Shown: positions 42,401-48,777 of the stretch, one piece after another
How positions within the stretch are numbered: the stretch's first letter is position 1
Layout of the letters: each line of letters opens with the position of its first letter
DNA from: Candidatus Woesearchaeota archaeon
Lineage (GTDB): Archaea; Nanobdellota; Nanobdellia; Woesearchaeales; JAFGLG01
Reading direction: 5' to 3'
Assembly: GCA_016928155.1 (NCBI GenBank)
Contig: JAFGLG010000011.1
Coordinates: forward strand, 1 to 52,639
Length of the DNA: 52,639 bases
The notes under the pieces: generated by a model
Databases searched by the model: none
Told to the model about the DNA's origin: nothing
What the model saw: only the letters and a program-made list of their open reading frames with translations
Position numbers and translations under genes: made by a program

Positions 42401-45400
42401 TAAGTATCATATGATGTCTCAGAGAAATTATCGCATACAATACTATTTATGCACACCCCGTCCTGGAAGAAATGATTGCCGTCCTGCCATGTGATGTCGC
42501 ATGCATCGCTTGGATTGCACCCTGATATCACTTCATCTATTGTTATCTCGCATTCATTGATGTCATACCTGTCTGAAGCCATATCATTATCGCAGTCCAT
42601 GCTTGTCATTCCAGTATAGCAGATATTCTTGTCATTATTGACGCAGTATCCTTCATGGTCAAAGTCCCCGCCTGTTGCAGGATTTCCTTCGCATATCTCT
42701 CCCCCGAACACACTTGCCTGCACGCAGGATACCTCGAACCTGTGCTGGATCATGTCATAAGCGACATGCCCTGTCCCCTTGCAGACTGATTGGCCTGAAC
42801 TCTCATCATACGCGCAGGTGCCTGTCTGCCATGGCATTGACCCATTGTAGCTTCCGGAAAGTGCCCTGTTGCATGCATCCCCGTCTCCGCCTTTATTATT
42901 TGGATAATCTGACTGGTACCATGCCCCTAATTCGCAGGTGGAATAGACAAGATCAGGAGGAACTGATATATTATTGATGTCTGTGTAGTTCATGATTACT
43001 GAAAGATTATCATTTATTATATTGAAATAAGGATTGCTGTCTCCGTCTATTACAACCATTCCTGTATCGCAGTATTTGTTCCCGTCTGAGCGGTTTATTG
43101 CGCAGTAGCCATTCTGTTCGAAGTCTCCTCCTGATGTCGCATCTGAGTCGCACGGGCTTCCGGCCATTGCATCCTGGCAGCTTTCCACGAATTGTTTTGT
43201 GGTCCAGTCATATGCGACTTCTCCGCTCTCATCGCAGTAATACCCTGATATGCTGTTTACGCATGTCCCATTCTGTCTCCAGAAATATCCGTCGTCATTA
43301 TGTGTTGTGCATGCATCCCCTGGCCTGTATGAACAGTTCACATAGACATTATCCTCGCCGATCCGGCATTCTCCTCCTTCTTTGAGGTCCCTCACATCAG
43401 GAGTGGGTCCTGCTGCACTGTTATTGTATTCATCCTCATTATAGTCGCAGTCCATGACTGTTTCATCTGCATCATCGCATAATTTGCTTCCCACACCTTC
43501 TATTATTTGCCATGCGCAGAATCCATTGTGCTCAAAGTCCCCTCCTGTTTCCGGATGGTTTTCGCACATGCTTCCCGACACTGAATTTAAGCATTTGGAC
43601 TTGAAGGTATAGTTTGATGGGTCTCCATCTTGGTAATCATAAGAAACAGGATATCCTGCGCCTATGCAGTACAGGCGCCAATTATTATAGTCATCAACTC
43701 CATAAGCCACTGTCCCTGTCTGCTCCCAATAGCCATGATTTGCATTCCAGTCCCCATCATCTTCTCCTGCCCATGCACCTACAAAATGATCGCAGGCATC
43801 TCCTGCATTGTGGCCGACTCCGAATGTCCTGTCGTTTTTATATGCTATATCTGTCCCGACCTGACATACTCCTCCGTCAGTCAGCTGTGGATTGCCTTCT
43901 GAGGGGTGCTGGTCTTGCATACTATTGCAGTCCATCACTATATAATATGCTTCTGTGTTCTGGTAGCTGTGGCAGTCAAACAGCACTGAATTCCGTGCAT
44001 TCCTCGCGCAATATCCTGAGTAGAAGAAATTGCCGTAATCATCATCATGAGTATCTGCATTCCCGTCTGAATAATCGCACATGTATCCATATCTTGCATC
44101 TGTGCATCCGACAGAGAATACTCCATTATGCAGGACTGCATCATTCGATCTGCATACTCCATTCACCCATATGCCGTCCTGCTTGAATCCCTTGTCAGTG
44201 TTGCAGTCAGGATTTGTATCTATTCCTGCTTCGCAGGCCATTCCATCTGCTCCTGTACCGCAGTCATAGACATGACCATCATAAAGAGATGGTCCATTTA
44301 CCTCACTGAGCTGCAGGCAGGTGCTCGGGTCTCGCTGCCAATACTGGATGCCTGCTCCATTGCAGTCTATCGTGACACTGTTTGAGTGAGAACAGCAATT
44401 ATCAGAGATGCAGATCCCGTCTGAGCCCCATATAGGGCTGCCGAGGTCTGGAGAGAAGCAGACCCATCCATCCTCACCACCGCTGCATGTCGCACCGCAA
44501 GTCCGGGCCATGCATCCTGTATAATCCTCAGAAGTATACATAGCACCATAATCTATTGGACAGCATTCACCGCCTACGCACATATCATTCGCATTGTAAT
44601 TACATTCACCCGTGGGATCACCCCCCATATAAGCCATACATGGCTCTCCGTCCCTGATGCAATAATCGCGAGTAGCATATCCATCGACACATTCTCCGCC
44701 CTGGCATGTCTGGTCTGGACCGCAAGAATCTACCTTATAGCAATCTTGTATTCCGTTGCATACACAATTTTCATACCATCTTTCTGTTCCACTGCAGAAG
44801 TAATATGGTCCAAATTCCATGCAACCAGGGCCTGAACCGCAATGATGACAAGTTGTGTCAGCATCCCATTCTTGTCCGAAAAGATTTTCGTTAGAGCAGG
44901 TATACCCGCCGCTTTCATCTGCAACGCATATCCCATTGCAGTATTCGTTGCTTGTCTCGCTTTGCGGGTAGATCTGGCAGGCTCCGCCGTATGAATCAGT
45001 ACAGCCGCAGTTGCCATCGATGCTCCAAGAGCCTGTCGGAGATGTCATACAATCGTCAACATCACTGCACGAATCAAGCACCACATCATCTTCGCAGTAA
45101 TCATCGCCTCCTGATCCGATCATGCAGAACACTTTGTCATCTTCACCACTGTTCTGGCCAGGGGTCCTGTAATTTAAGAGACTGCAATAAGTAATCCCAT
45201 CATAATCTGTTGTCCAGCATTGTGTCGTGTCAAATACATCTGAACCGGTATCATCGCCGAGGCAGTTGGCTTCTGAGCTGTACGCTGCAGCACCCGCACG
45301 CCAGCACCATTGGCCTGGAAATGGAGCGCAGTTGTTGCACACTCCTTGTGAAGCATCTGGAGCTACACAACTGCCTCCTCCAGTATTACAATAGGTTCCA

Positions 45401-45960
45401 AGTCCACATTCAGTTGTATCACATCGATCTCTGTCCTCACAATTACCAGAAGAACAGTAGGTGCATTGTGCATAGCAACCAGGACCATTAACACCATCTC
45501 GGACAGCCTTACATTCGCAGGTATCAAAATCATATTCCTGACATGGTGGGCATGATGTGTCCTCACAGCTTCCTCCACAGCAAAAACCATATTCACAAAT
45601 AGCTTCATTTCCATCGCCATCAAGCCATTTGTGTGTATCATAGTCACAAAAATAATCGTCTCCATATACATTTATTACAGTACAGGCTGGATTTCCTGGA
45701 TCGACATCATGGCCTGAACAACTCCATGATGGAAATGGATTAATGCAAGAGTGCCACTTGCTATACGCGCAGATGAATCTTTCGTCGACAATATTATAAC
45801 AGGCATCATCTAAACCGAGCCCTACTTGTCCTTCTGCACCCCAATAGGTATCAGTACATTCGCAGTCCCCACATGCAGCTTGGGAAAAAGGTAGGGTGAA
45901 AATAAGAGACATGGAGAGCAGAAACAATACTCGCAGCCTTCCTGCTTTTCCGATCCTCAT
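33454..45960 (-). CDS. Giant (4168-residue) secreted multidomain protein, putative pilus adhesin
   Basis: One unbroken frame of 12.5 kb. A signal peptide ends 'Phe-Ser-Gln-Ala-Ala'. Residues up to about 1500 are very rich in Cys, with repeated short modules such as 'Gly-Gly-Asp-Phe-Glu-x-Asn-Gly-Tyr-Cys'. At about 1530 begins a part homologous to the whole 2227-residue protein: a Cys/Asn segment, Ig-like domains joined by 'Asp-Asn-Thr-Pro', FN3-like domains and the C-terminal block 'Pro-Ser-Phe-Gly-Leu-Pro-Leu-Asn-Gln'. Two extra modules are inserted: a LamG/ConA-like domain at about 2200-2410 ('Ala-Trp-His-His-Phe-Val-Gly-Val-Trp') and an FG-GAP/VCBS-like block at about 2920-3420 ('Asp-Phe-Asn-Asn-Asp-Gly-Lys-Asn-Asp', 'Asp-Tyr-Asn-Asn-Asp-Gly-Lys-Thr-Asp', 'Asp-Leu-Asp-Gly-Asp-Gly-Ser'). 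No membrane anchor. Its start overlaps the regulator gene's stop. Confidence 0.8.
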   Translation of the reverse strand: MRIGKAGRLRVLFLLSMSLIFTLPFSQAACGDCECTDTYWGAEGQVGLGLDDACYNIVDERFICAYSKWHSCINPFPSWSCSGHDVDPGNPACTVINVYGDDYFCDYDTHKWLDGDGNEAICEYGFCCGGSCEDTSCPPCQEYDFDTCECKAVRDGVNGPGCYAQCTYCSSGNCEDRDRCDTTECGLGTYCNTGGGSCVAPDASQGVCNNCAPFPGQWCWRAGAAAYSSEANCLGDDTGSDVFDTTQCWTTDYDGITYCSLLNYRTPGQNSGEDDKVFCMIGSGGDDYCEDDVVLDSCSDVDDCMTSPTGSWSIDGNCGCTDSYGGACQIYPQSETSNEYCNGICVADESGGYTCSNENLFGQEWDADTTCHHCGSGPGCMEFGPYYFCSGTERWYENCVCNGIQDCYKVDSCGPDQTCQGGECVDGYATRDYCIRDGEPCMAYMGGDPTGECNYNANDMCVGGECCPIDYGAMYTSEDYTGCMARTCGATCSGGEDGWVCFSPDLGSPIWGSDGICISDNCCSHSNSVTIDCNGAGIQYWQRDPSTCLQLSEVNGPSLYDGHVYDCGTGADGMACEAGIDTNPDCNTDKGFKQDGIWVNGVCRSNDAVLHNGVFSVGCTDARYGYMCDYSDGNADTHDDDYGNFFYSGYCARNARNSVLFDCHSYQNTEAYYIVMDCNSMQDQHPSEGNPQLTDGGVCQVGTDIAYKNDRTFGVGHNAGDACDHFVGAWAGEDDGDWNANHGYWEQTGTVAYGVDDYNNWRLYCIGAGYPVSYDYQDGDPSNYTFKSKCLNSVSGSMCENHPETGGDFEHNGFCAWQIIEGVGSKLCDDADETVMDCDYNEDEYNNSAAGPTPDVRDLKEGGECRIGEDNVYVNCSYRPGDACTTHNDDGYFWRQNGTCVNSISGYYCDESGEVAYDWTTKQFVESCQDAMAGSPCDSDATSGGDFEQNGYCAINRSDGNKYCDTGMVVIDGDSNPYFNIINDNLSVIMNYTDINNISVPPDLVYSTCELGAWYQSDYPNNKGGDGDACNRALSGSYNGSMPWQTGTCAYDESSGQSVCKGTGHVAYDMIQHRFEVSCVQASVFGGEICEGNPATGGDFDHEGYCVNNDKNICYTGMTSMDCDNDMASDRYDINECEITIDEVISGCNPSDACDITWQDGNHFFQDGVCINSIVCDNFSETSYDTYWESGSGTSNLNLDCTDHPGDSCDWQANHGGDYTENGACIYDVPPSGVFYQNFDNLNLSEWNHTGTGTAEILQIRGEGHGVLHMQNQRMVSQRNTGSTFVIDFKFAMDPCNPSTPSGITFNRAAKDDWPLTSGYLLAFRKTSSSNPFTISLRKQGIVLTSTTSGIDITDKMNLTQGRLAVSLLTDHYGYVYGKRIEFYADGELILEYSDEDTSETGPWSGVYTATSGNIYIDDWHNRWFMWVIEPDSVIQNKPDGPICCLQDYSAGDRGSRWSNLPYPYNTGLEGLTLFDQDEDCGCVKSSEGDYCIEDPKNEGDGLRELWTSSGASGTSWPGRCVYNGDKWHCDERIKDCFIDTDIINETYCDNSTIIGCHIQNCTILDSFLFKENDYYPHDCVCLNSVIYNSTLTNVHVIDSVIINTTATDSFINNSDINDSNLRFSLTEDTDFCGSFDVYGAKIQDWQLISGRVIYNKTTYIGPYSIDSICEGMPPGASGQLAFVPDLAKHDDNVTIYYFGTGLNHSVQIKADQASKVFANSPIILSDNGIAPDETEDDAIYTSEAQVTKTDDGQVTIRANINDIHGNPYTANASLTIDNTNPSAGIIINGGDEHTTSLMVNLELAYSDENGVKECRYGNSKIDERVSWEPCTQNKVWWLEQGEGIKTVWYLVKDNVGNINVTNDTINYTHLLEEIWINDPVPGQKINGTYVVNISSDDILEDAMVSIDEGEWMPADASILPQSETAEYTWNTTLLWDGTHTIQARDIDPRGDYVYSNTVYVLVDNVPQAVTIIRPENGSTLSGEQEILVDVDGDAVRVDFFIDSGGPVYQDYDSNGGWNYTWDTTSVNDGPHNIRAVAWARLLGGLLAWKIGEDTVEVTVDNHANLSFEMPSWINKVYDIEVLETDLDEVSFEASHNNIDYYAIGRDGNDPFMVPWDTREYDDGHYYIRGNGTEFGGQVNTEIRETNVDNSGPQVDINYPGLNDILHGDITITASSTDAGIGIDPGSYEFYIDGVSQGLPAESLVLNMPFNGWSTGRATNDLSGNEYHGTVINASYATDGGHDSMGAYGFDGTSYINISPVPSINTINGSMEAWVYLSSSISSDSSIHGIFEAGISGSLQNYIALRKTISNRIVIRHNVNGVDYTARSDPSSLYNDAWHHFVGVWNSTHISMYVDGEMNENVTRAEYVNADLLDQAVIGAGANSGIHSFFKGSIDNVRLYNRSLTADEVKKIFSDDLGKYEIDTRLMREGDHHVKVTARDWMGNIGESDITPFMVDNTPESVTITQPHSNDVLSEDALIQVLGPDDMKNVTLAFDGCPALDTELEDAPWETMWDVDVCGDGLYNLTAVGYDSLRRYIGNDTITNVRIDLHPNFSISTIDSWVAGIINITAENVEDTVDSILIEITEDDIQYRTIGYMTKDGREWRIAFDTNTVDDGAYMLRATAKNPAGATFTAYSNRFNVDNTAPEIGIDVYFYESSRVYRFGYLLRGLVHVVENSTDPGVGIDNTTYMISFDGGDFIDVTEYFLLNDTEISVLLGWHYYHPWDTNLSSNGEHQIQMKVKDKLGNEGYSQIITRRVDNEMSIGEFTIEPYYVKNRMMIKLRFIGDRLGLEVEANISALDSIANNPIILSDPENRGIYEAHHSISTKNVNPDGEKTVYATVTNYMWYGDDSTGYDPISNTFSAKAFLDNTEPNGTITINPIDIIGMAGQKECTAIPTVNLEMDYHDIDNNGMSGVDMCRYSNGPFQDENATQVVMGSGQNAITVTLYNMSGMFWNMTDVNIYDVFVHDFNNDGKNDVLLNVFHNEKKPPLFFDYLYDLVGLYIIYNNGELDIRTWPKQELYFANITLPSWPGIDRVNQNFGGHISSLDIGDYNNDGKTDVLYAKTSRFSFSTRNDSLVLLENKGKSYDGVSWEKHSFGGCHEYNVDNGYVFWVSYAYYNFSIGTCLDSGSNFLYKAKFVKNDDGYLDIYARAHAGIYVNTSAYIKYLVVNDSDYYLINNGDSNPSNWQRIAIKNPLVSMKRNQIDSLINILTGMTDSECLPFAESSWRGWYMSNLDITKENGKINIIQGHNRDKLKYYTIIDSLNPVNYHHMLIDTLPFASRMWYEHQFEDYDNDGSSDIFAVTSHTLPYTCYDYYLRVYKNNGFPNPKDWTIYNINIPSETRSVSFADLNNDKRKDIILYSFPLSPAYIFFFNNGDEVSSWPRYDEARLNNIYGNMGLGDLDGDGSADLVGFHGVYVGYNNMLNVWSACTDTKAWQLSNSTGLKIVYYQIKDVSGNIYTTSDTIYYDPSGACMDMTPPTQPIVVDDGDYTNSSDTLHAYWYNSTDREQELLHLPLSYRFRIHDTTENLILNPGFETFDSDLNGVMDGWAKSPGTNATRSGDSSNGKFSQMLTQGEIYQDVELKEEEHSISITYKYNESPIQDLRLKICNPLDTGCSSPISEYEIGHNTDWETVEMIFSTDSETYYRILLENPNNEQVFIDNVVLKRTSTVPDAIVDWTDTLENEVTVSGLDLENNHEYTFEVKAVNAAGLESISGFSDGIVSDQRNPDISLWSTTHPDPSQYYSSTTVLMHWQGNDLESGIYAYSYRFDHTNDTEPDDIPEGEMGQFHLKTNATYDMDDGIYYFHIKTQDNVGRWSDTKHFRVMADSELGPPIITLISPIGVTADETPLLHIETNEDAVCSFNQTLPVGGYAYQEFLTTGGRIHESQLGEMDDDDYQFWFNCTDYAGHHNDWNYTNFSVISDVVPTLVEILNFDPPYYVQQRMKLKLLVRYSTDYGFIGIGGLGDDILVTVSGTRYHNTYKDLGGGYYDVFFTAPEEEGTYYLNISVRGTGDLEEEFEVDDFSLTMAYTGDDFELPDDFDPEEIDNYVYGKENYAILGFATDDDNAANANFELTSGALDNNYIFMTNPSASIPRRMAYINEKTFEGLIFPSFGLPLNQDTCMIVATLSYAGTEMSGDQEAPEGIYTIIVRNEGITGNGTINMSVRII

Positions 45961-46439
45961 CTCCCCATCACCGTCCGCCAGAACATCTCAGGGTAGAGCA
46001 GGACTGTGGCCTTCAGCGCTTTCTCCTTGTATTTGGGTTTCAGAAGCATCCTTTCGAACTCTGCAAGTGTGATAGATGTGTCATGCTTCTCATCAGACAC
46101 AATGACTAATCCGTCCATGAATATTAGGAAATGGCATCTCTTCCTGTAGTGGTTCATGTAGTCATGGTATTTCGGGTTCTTCTTGAGGAATTCATCCCGT
46201 CTGTCAATTGACATGAGTGAGATGTATGACATCACTCTCTCATTGTCAAGGTTCAGCCCGATGTTGAAGGAATTGCCTACATTTATCCTGACGATTATCC
46301 CTTCTTCTATCATCTCCTCGACTGCGAGGTAGCATGATGTGTAGTGCATCTTTGCCTGCTGCGCGACATATCTGATGGAGAAGTGGCTGTATGGGTTGCT
46401 GAATACAGATAATATCCTCTTTAGGGTGTCTAGCTTCAA
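45957..46439 (-). CDS. Winged-helix protein, likely regulator of the adhesin operon
   Basis: A 160-residue protein with an N-terminal winged-helix-like fold (about 1-60: 'Ile-Arg-Tyr-Val-Ala-Gln-Gln-Ala-Lys-Met-His-Tyr' as helix-turn-helix, then a wing ending 'Val-Asn-Val-Gly-Asn'). A C-terminal alpha/beta domain with 'Phe-Leu-Ile-Phe-Met-Asp-Gly' follows, resembling MarR/nucleotidyltransferase-associated HTH proteins. The only in-frame start is TTG at 46439, since a stop lies five codons upstream; a TATA-like box about 31 bases before it fits. Its TGA overlaps the ATG of the 4168-residue gene, so regulator and adhesin are translated together, consistent with autoregulation. Confidence 0.65.
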   Translation of the reverse strand: MKLDTLKRILSVFSNPYSHFSIRYVAQQAKMHYTSCYLAVEEMIEEGIIVRINVGNSFNIGLNLDNERVMSYISLMSIDRRDEFLKKNPKYHDYMNHYRKRCHFLIFMDGLVIVSDEKHDTSITLAEFERMLLKPKYKEKALKATVLLYPEMFWRTVMGR

Positions 46440-46463
46440 ATGTGTCCCTTCTTATGCTATTGA

Positions 46464-46475
46464 CATATTTTTAAG
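46464..46475 (-). promoter_or_regulatory. TATA-like box before the winged-helix/giant-protein operon
   Basis: On the minus strand CTTAAAAATATG lies about 31 bases before the TTG start. The 212-base gap between this gene and the divergent HIT gene is very AT-rich and also holds a second TATA-like sequence (TTTATAAAAT, about 46493-46502). Confidence 0.45.
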
Positions 46476-46620
46476 TGAATCATGACACATTATTTTATAA
46501 AGATTTCGTTTTTTTGTATATTCTGCTCAAAAATTATGATAATATCATACAATTTTTAATTAATATCAACAAAATAAGATATAACATTAACAAAAAACTA
46601 TATAATTTTGGAATGGAATT

Positions 46621-46628
46621 ATTTAAAT
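46621..46628 (+). promoter_or_regulatory. TATA box of the tandem HIT gene
   Basis: ATTTAAAT lies about 27 bases before the ATG at 46652, giving a leaderless transcript. Confidence 0.55.
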
Positions 46629-46651
46629 AGCCAATCCCTAACAGCCCCTGC

Positions 46652-47716
46652 ATGGTCACAGAAGAGGAACTCAAGAACATGTCTCCGGAGCAGATTGCAG
46701 AGCTCCAGAAGCAGAACTGCATCTTCTGCCATATAGTTAGCGGCAGGGTCTCCTCGAAGAAGATCTACGAGGATGATAAAGCCATTGCTGTGCTTGACAT
46801 AAATCCCGCGAATCCGGGCCATATCCTTCTGATGCCGAAAGAGCATCACATGATCATGCCCCAGATGCCTGATGATCTCATAAATCATATCGGCATGCTG
46901 GCCAAGCAGCTCTCTCATGCTGCATTGAAGGCCCTGAAAGTGGAAGGAACTGATATTTTTGTGGCCAATGGCGCCATCGCAGGCCAGAAGAGCCCTCATT
47001 TCATGGTCCATATCATCCCGAGGAAAGAGAATGACGGCCTCAGGCTGATCCTGCCAGAGAATCAGATTGACACTTCCCAGCTCAGGCAGCTTGCTGCGAT
47101 CCTGAAGCAGAAGCTCAGGTCAGCAGACAGGGAGTCCTCTTTCATCAGCAGGGAGCTCACCAAGTCTTCAGCCAGCTGCCAGTATTGCTCAGAGATAAAG
47201 TCAGCTGAGAATATCGTATTTTCAGATGATGAGGTCTGCGCTTTCCTCTCGCCAGCACCGGCCTCTGCAGGCCATGTCATCGTATCCCCGCTTGAGCACA
47301 CCCCGATCATTGAGAATGTGCCTGATTTTGTCGTGGGCAGGATGTTCCAGATTGCCAACCGCGTCTCTGTCGCTGCTTTCGAGGCTTTCGGAGCCCAGGG
47401 CACTAACCTCCTTATTACAAATGGCGTCCCTGCCGGGCAGAAGGTCCCTCATGTCGGCCTCCATGTCCTGCCCAGGAAGCAGGGTGATAATCTTGATTTA
47501 AGCTGGACCCCGAGACAGCTGAATGAGGAGGAGATGTCCACTATTGAGCTCCAGCTGAAGGAGCAGACAAGGAACACTGGTTTCTTTGAGAAGAAGAAGC
47601 CTGCCCCTATTGAGCTGGATCTGGGCAATGAAGAACCAGAGATTGATGATTCTGATATCGCACCGGGCAGGCAGGAGACGAATTATATGCTGAGGCACAT
47701 CAGGAGGATCCCTTGA
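46652..47716 (+). CDS. Tandem HIT-domain protein with substituted active-site histidines
   Basis: A 354-residue protein with two HIT (histidine triad) domains. Each begins with a CxxC zinc knuckle (Cys23/Cys26 and Cys176/Cys179) and ends with a 'Gly-Gln-Lys-x-Pro-His...His...Pro-Arg-Lys' block. The canonical motif is His-x-His-x-His, where the middle His is the nucleophile. Here the first domain reads His116-Phe-Met118-Val-His120 and the second His267-Val-Gly269-Leu-His271, so both lack the nucleophile. The outer histidines and the rest of the nucleotide pocket remain. It may bind nucleotides without hydrolysing them, or use another mechanism. The C-terminal 60 residues are acidic and probably disordered. 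The 3' end overlaps the convergent pilin-like gene by 17 bases. Confidence 0.85.
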   Translation: MVTEEELKNMSPEQIAELQKQNCIFCHIVSGRVSSKKIYEDDKAIAVLDINPANPGHILLMPKEHHMIMPQMPDDLINHIGMLAKQLSHAALKALKVEGTDIFVANGAIAGQKSPHFMVHIIPRKENDGLRLILPENQIDTSQLRQLAAILKQKLRSADRESSFISRELTKSSASCQYCSEIKSAENIVFSDDEVCAFLSPAPASAGHVIVSPLEHTPIIENVPDFVVGRMFQIANRVSVAAFEAFGAQGTNLLITNGVPAGQKVPHVGLHVLPRKQGDNLDLSWTPRQLNEEEMSTIELQLKEQTRNTGFFEKKKPAPIELDLGNEEPEIDDSDIAPGRQETNYMLRHIRRIP

Positions 47717-48602
47717 CATCAGAGGAATCAGCCAGCACATAATAGCCGAGTTCCTGGATGGATACTGAGATCTCTCTCATGGTCTCGTCATGATGATAAT
47801 CCTCATCTGACTTCTCCCAGCCTGAGTCTGTCATGTGGTATATTGCCATCTCTCCTTGTTGCTCTGGAGGGTATTTGAATATTATCTTGGCTTCTGATGA
47901 TAGTCTCCCATCCCTTGGGAGTATGGCATATGTGTCGCTTATTTTTGTCCTGCTCAGGTCTATGAATTCCGGCGCAAGTGATATCTCCCTGACTATGATT
48001 CCTGAGCTTGTCACGCTCGTTCCCGGAAGTATCCTGAGCCTTGCGCTGAGGTCATAGCTCTCAAGTTCCTGAAGGCTTTTTGTCGGGGTCTCGAGCTTCA
48101 GGCTCTTCTTTATGCCAGCCATCAGCAGGGCATTCCTTCCTCTTGCCTCAAGATATATGTCTATCCTGCCGTCAGTCGGCTGGCAGTAGAAGTATGGGTA
48201 CTGGTCCATTATTATCTCAGGATATGAGTATATTCTTTCAAGCCTGTCTGACAGGAAGAAGATGTTCTGCGTGGAATTCGATCCTATGCTGTCCTTGATA
48301 TAGGGATACTCTTTTATCTTGGGGCTGGAGAAGATGAATTCTGTCTTTGTGGGGTCGACAAAGCATATCTCTTTGATGTGGCTTGGTATGTTGGCTTTCA
48401 CTTCATGTGTGGCTCTGAACTTGTTCTTCAGCACTGCGATGCCTTCATCCATGGCCTTCTCGAAGTCCATGTACATCGTCTCTTCTCCGCTCTTCTGGAA
48501 GTTCTTGATGACCTTGTAGCCGAACAGCATTGCAGAGACAGCGATCACCCCGACAATGAGCCACAGTATCACCATTCCCTGTATCTGGCTTCTTTTTCTC
48601 AT
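47700..48602 (-). CDS. Pilin-like membrane-anchored protein
   Basis: About 300 residues. The frame is open further upstream, but that part runs through the tRNA-Ser gene; the ATG at 48602 gives a sensible N-terminus 'Met-Arg-Lys-Arg-Ser-Gln-Ile-Gln-Gly-Met-Val-Ile-Leu-Trp', like the class III signals of the pilus cluster (Gln-Ile/Gln-Phe after a basic stretch) followed by a 20-residue membrane helix. The exposed part is mixed, with a few cysteines, and has no family I recognise. It starts 23 bases downstream of the tRNA-Ser gene on the same strand. Could be another minor pilin of the system to its left or simply a signal-anchored protein. Confidence 0.65.
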   Translation of the reverse strand: MRKRSQIQGMVILWLIVGVIAVSAMLFGYKVIKNFQKSGEETMYMDFEKAMDEGIAVLKNKFRATHEVKANIPSHIKEICFVDPTKTEFIFSSPKIKEYPYIKDSIGSNSTQNIFFLSDRLERIYSYPEIIMDQYPYFYCQPTDGRIDIYLEARGRNALLMAGIKKSLKLETPTKSLQELESYDLSARLRILPGTSVTSSGIIVREISLAPEFIDLSRTKISDTYAILPRDGRLSSEAKIIFKYPPEQQGEMAIYHMTDSGWEKSDEDYHHDETMREISVSIQELGYYVLADSSDVKGSS

Positions 48603-48624
48603 TTTTTCATTCAGTGTATTAAAA

Positions 48625-48742
48625 CGCCAGCGCCCGGATTTGAACCGGGATATCCCGAAGGAAACAAGCTGTCTTGCGTCTGGTTCCAGGCTTACGCTCA
48701 ATTTTAGTTGATTTGCGCAGTACCAGGTTGTGCCACGCTGGC
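48625..48742 (-). tRNA. tRNA-Ser (GGA), 118 bases, with apparent introns
   Basis: The ends pair as a 7-base-pair acceptor stem (GCCAGCG with CGCTGGC) plus discriminator G, typical of serine. The T arm is CCCGG-TTCAAAT-CCGGG and is preceded by a long variable arm (TTCC-TTC-GGGA), which only Ser and Leu tRNAs have. The anticodon arm that fits best pairs TAAGC with GCTTG around a loop reading C-T-GGA-A. This leaves about 13 bases between positions 37 and 38 (the usual archaeal intron site) and about 21 bases between the D arm (GCA...TGC) and the anticodon stem. Removing both leaves 84 bases, normal for tRNA-Ser. The tRNA itself is certain; anticodon and splice sites are inferred by hand. Confidence 0.8.
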
Positions 48743-48767
48743 AGTATAGTTGAGGGTTCCAATTCAG

Positions 48768-48777
48768 ATTTATAAAT
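48768..48777 (-). promoter_or_regulatory. tRNA-Ser TATA box overlapping the stop codon of the LAGLIDADG gene
   Basis: ATTTATAAAT lies about 30 bases before the 5' end of the tRNA. Its TAA is at the same time the stop codon of the upstream endonuclease gene, so the endonuclease gene abuts the tRNA promoter exactly. Confidence 0.55.

Noticed and set aside
47700-48701. Longer pilin-like protein starting at 48701
   Set aside because: The first 33 codons would be tRNA-Ser sequence; the ATG at 48602 gives a proper signal peptide.
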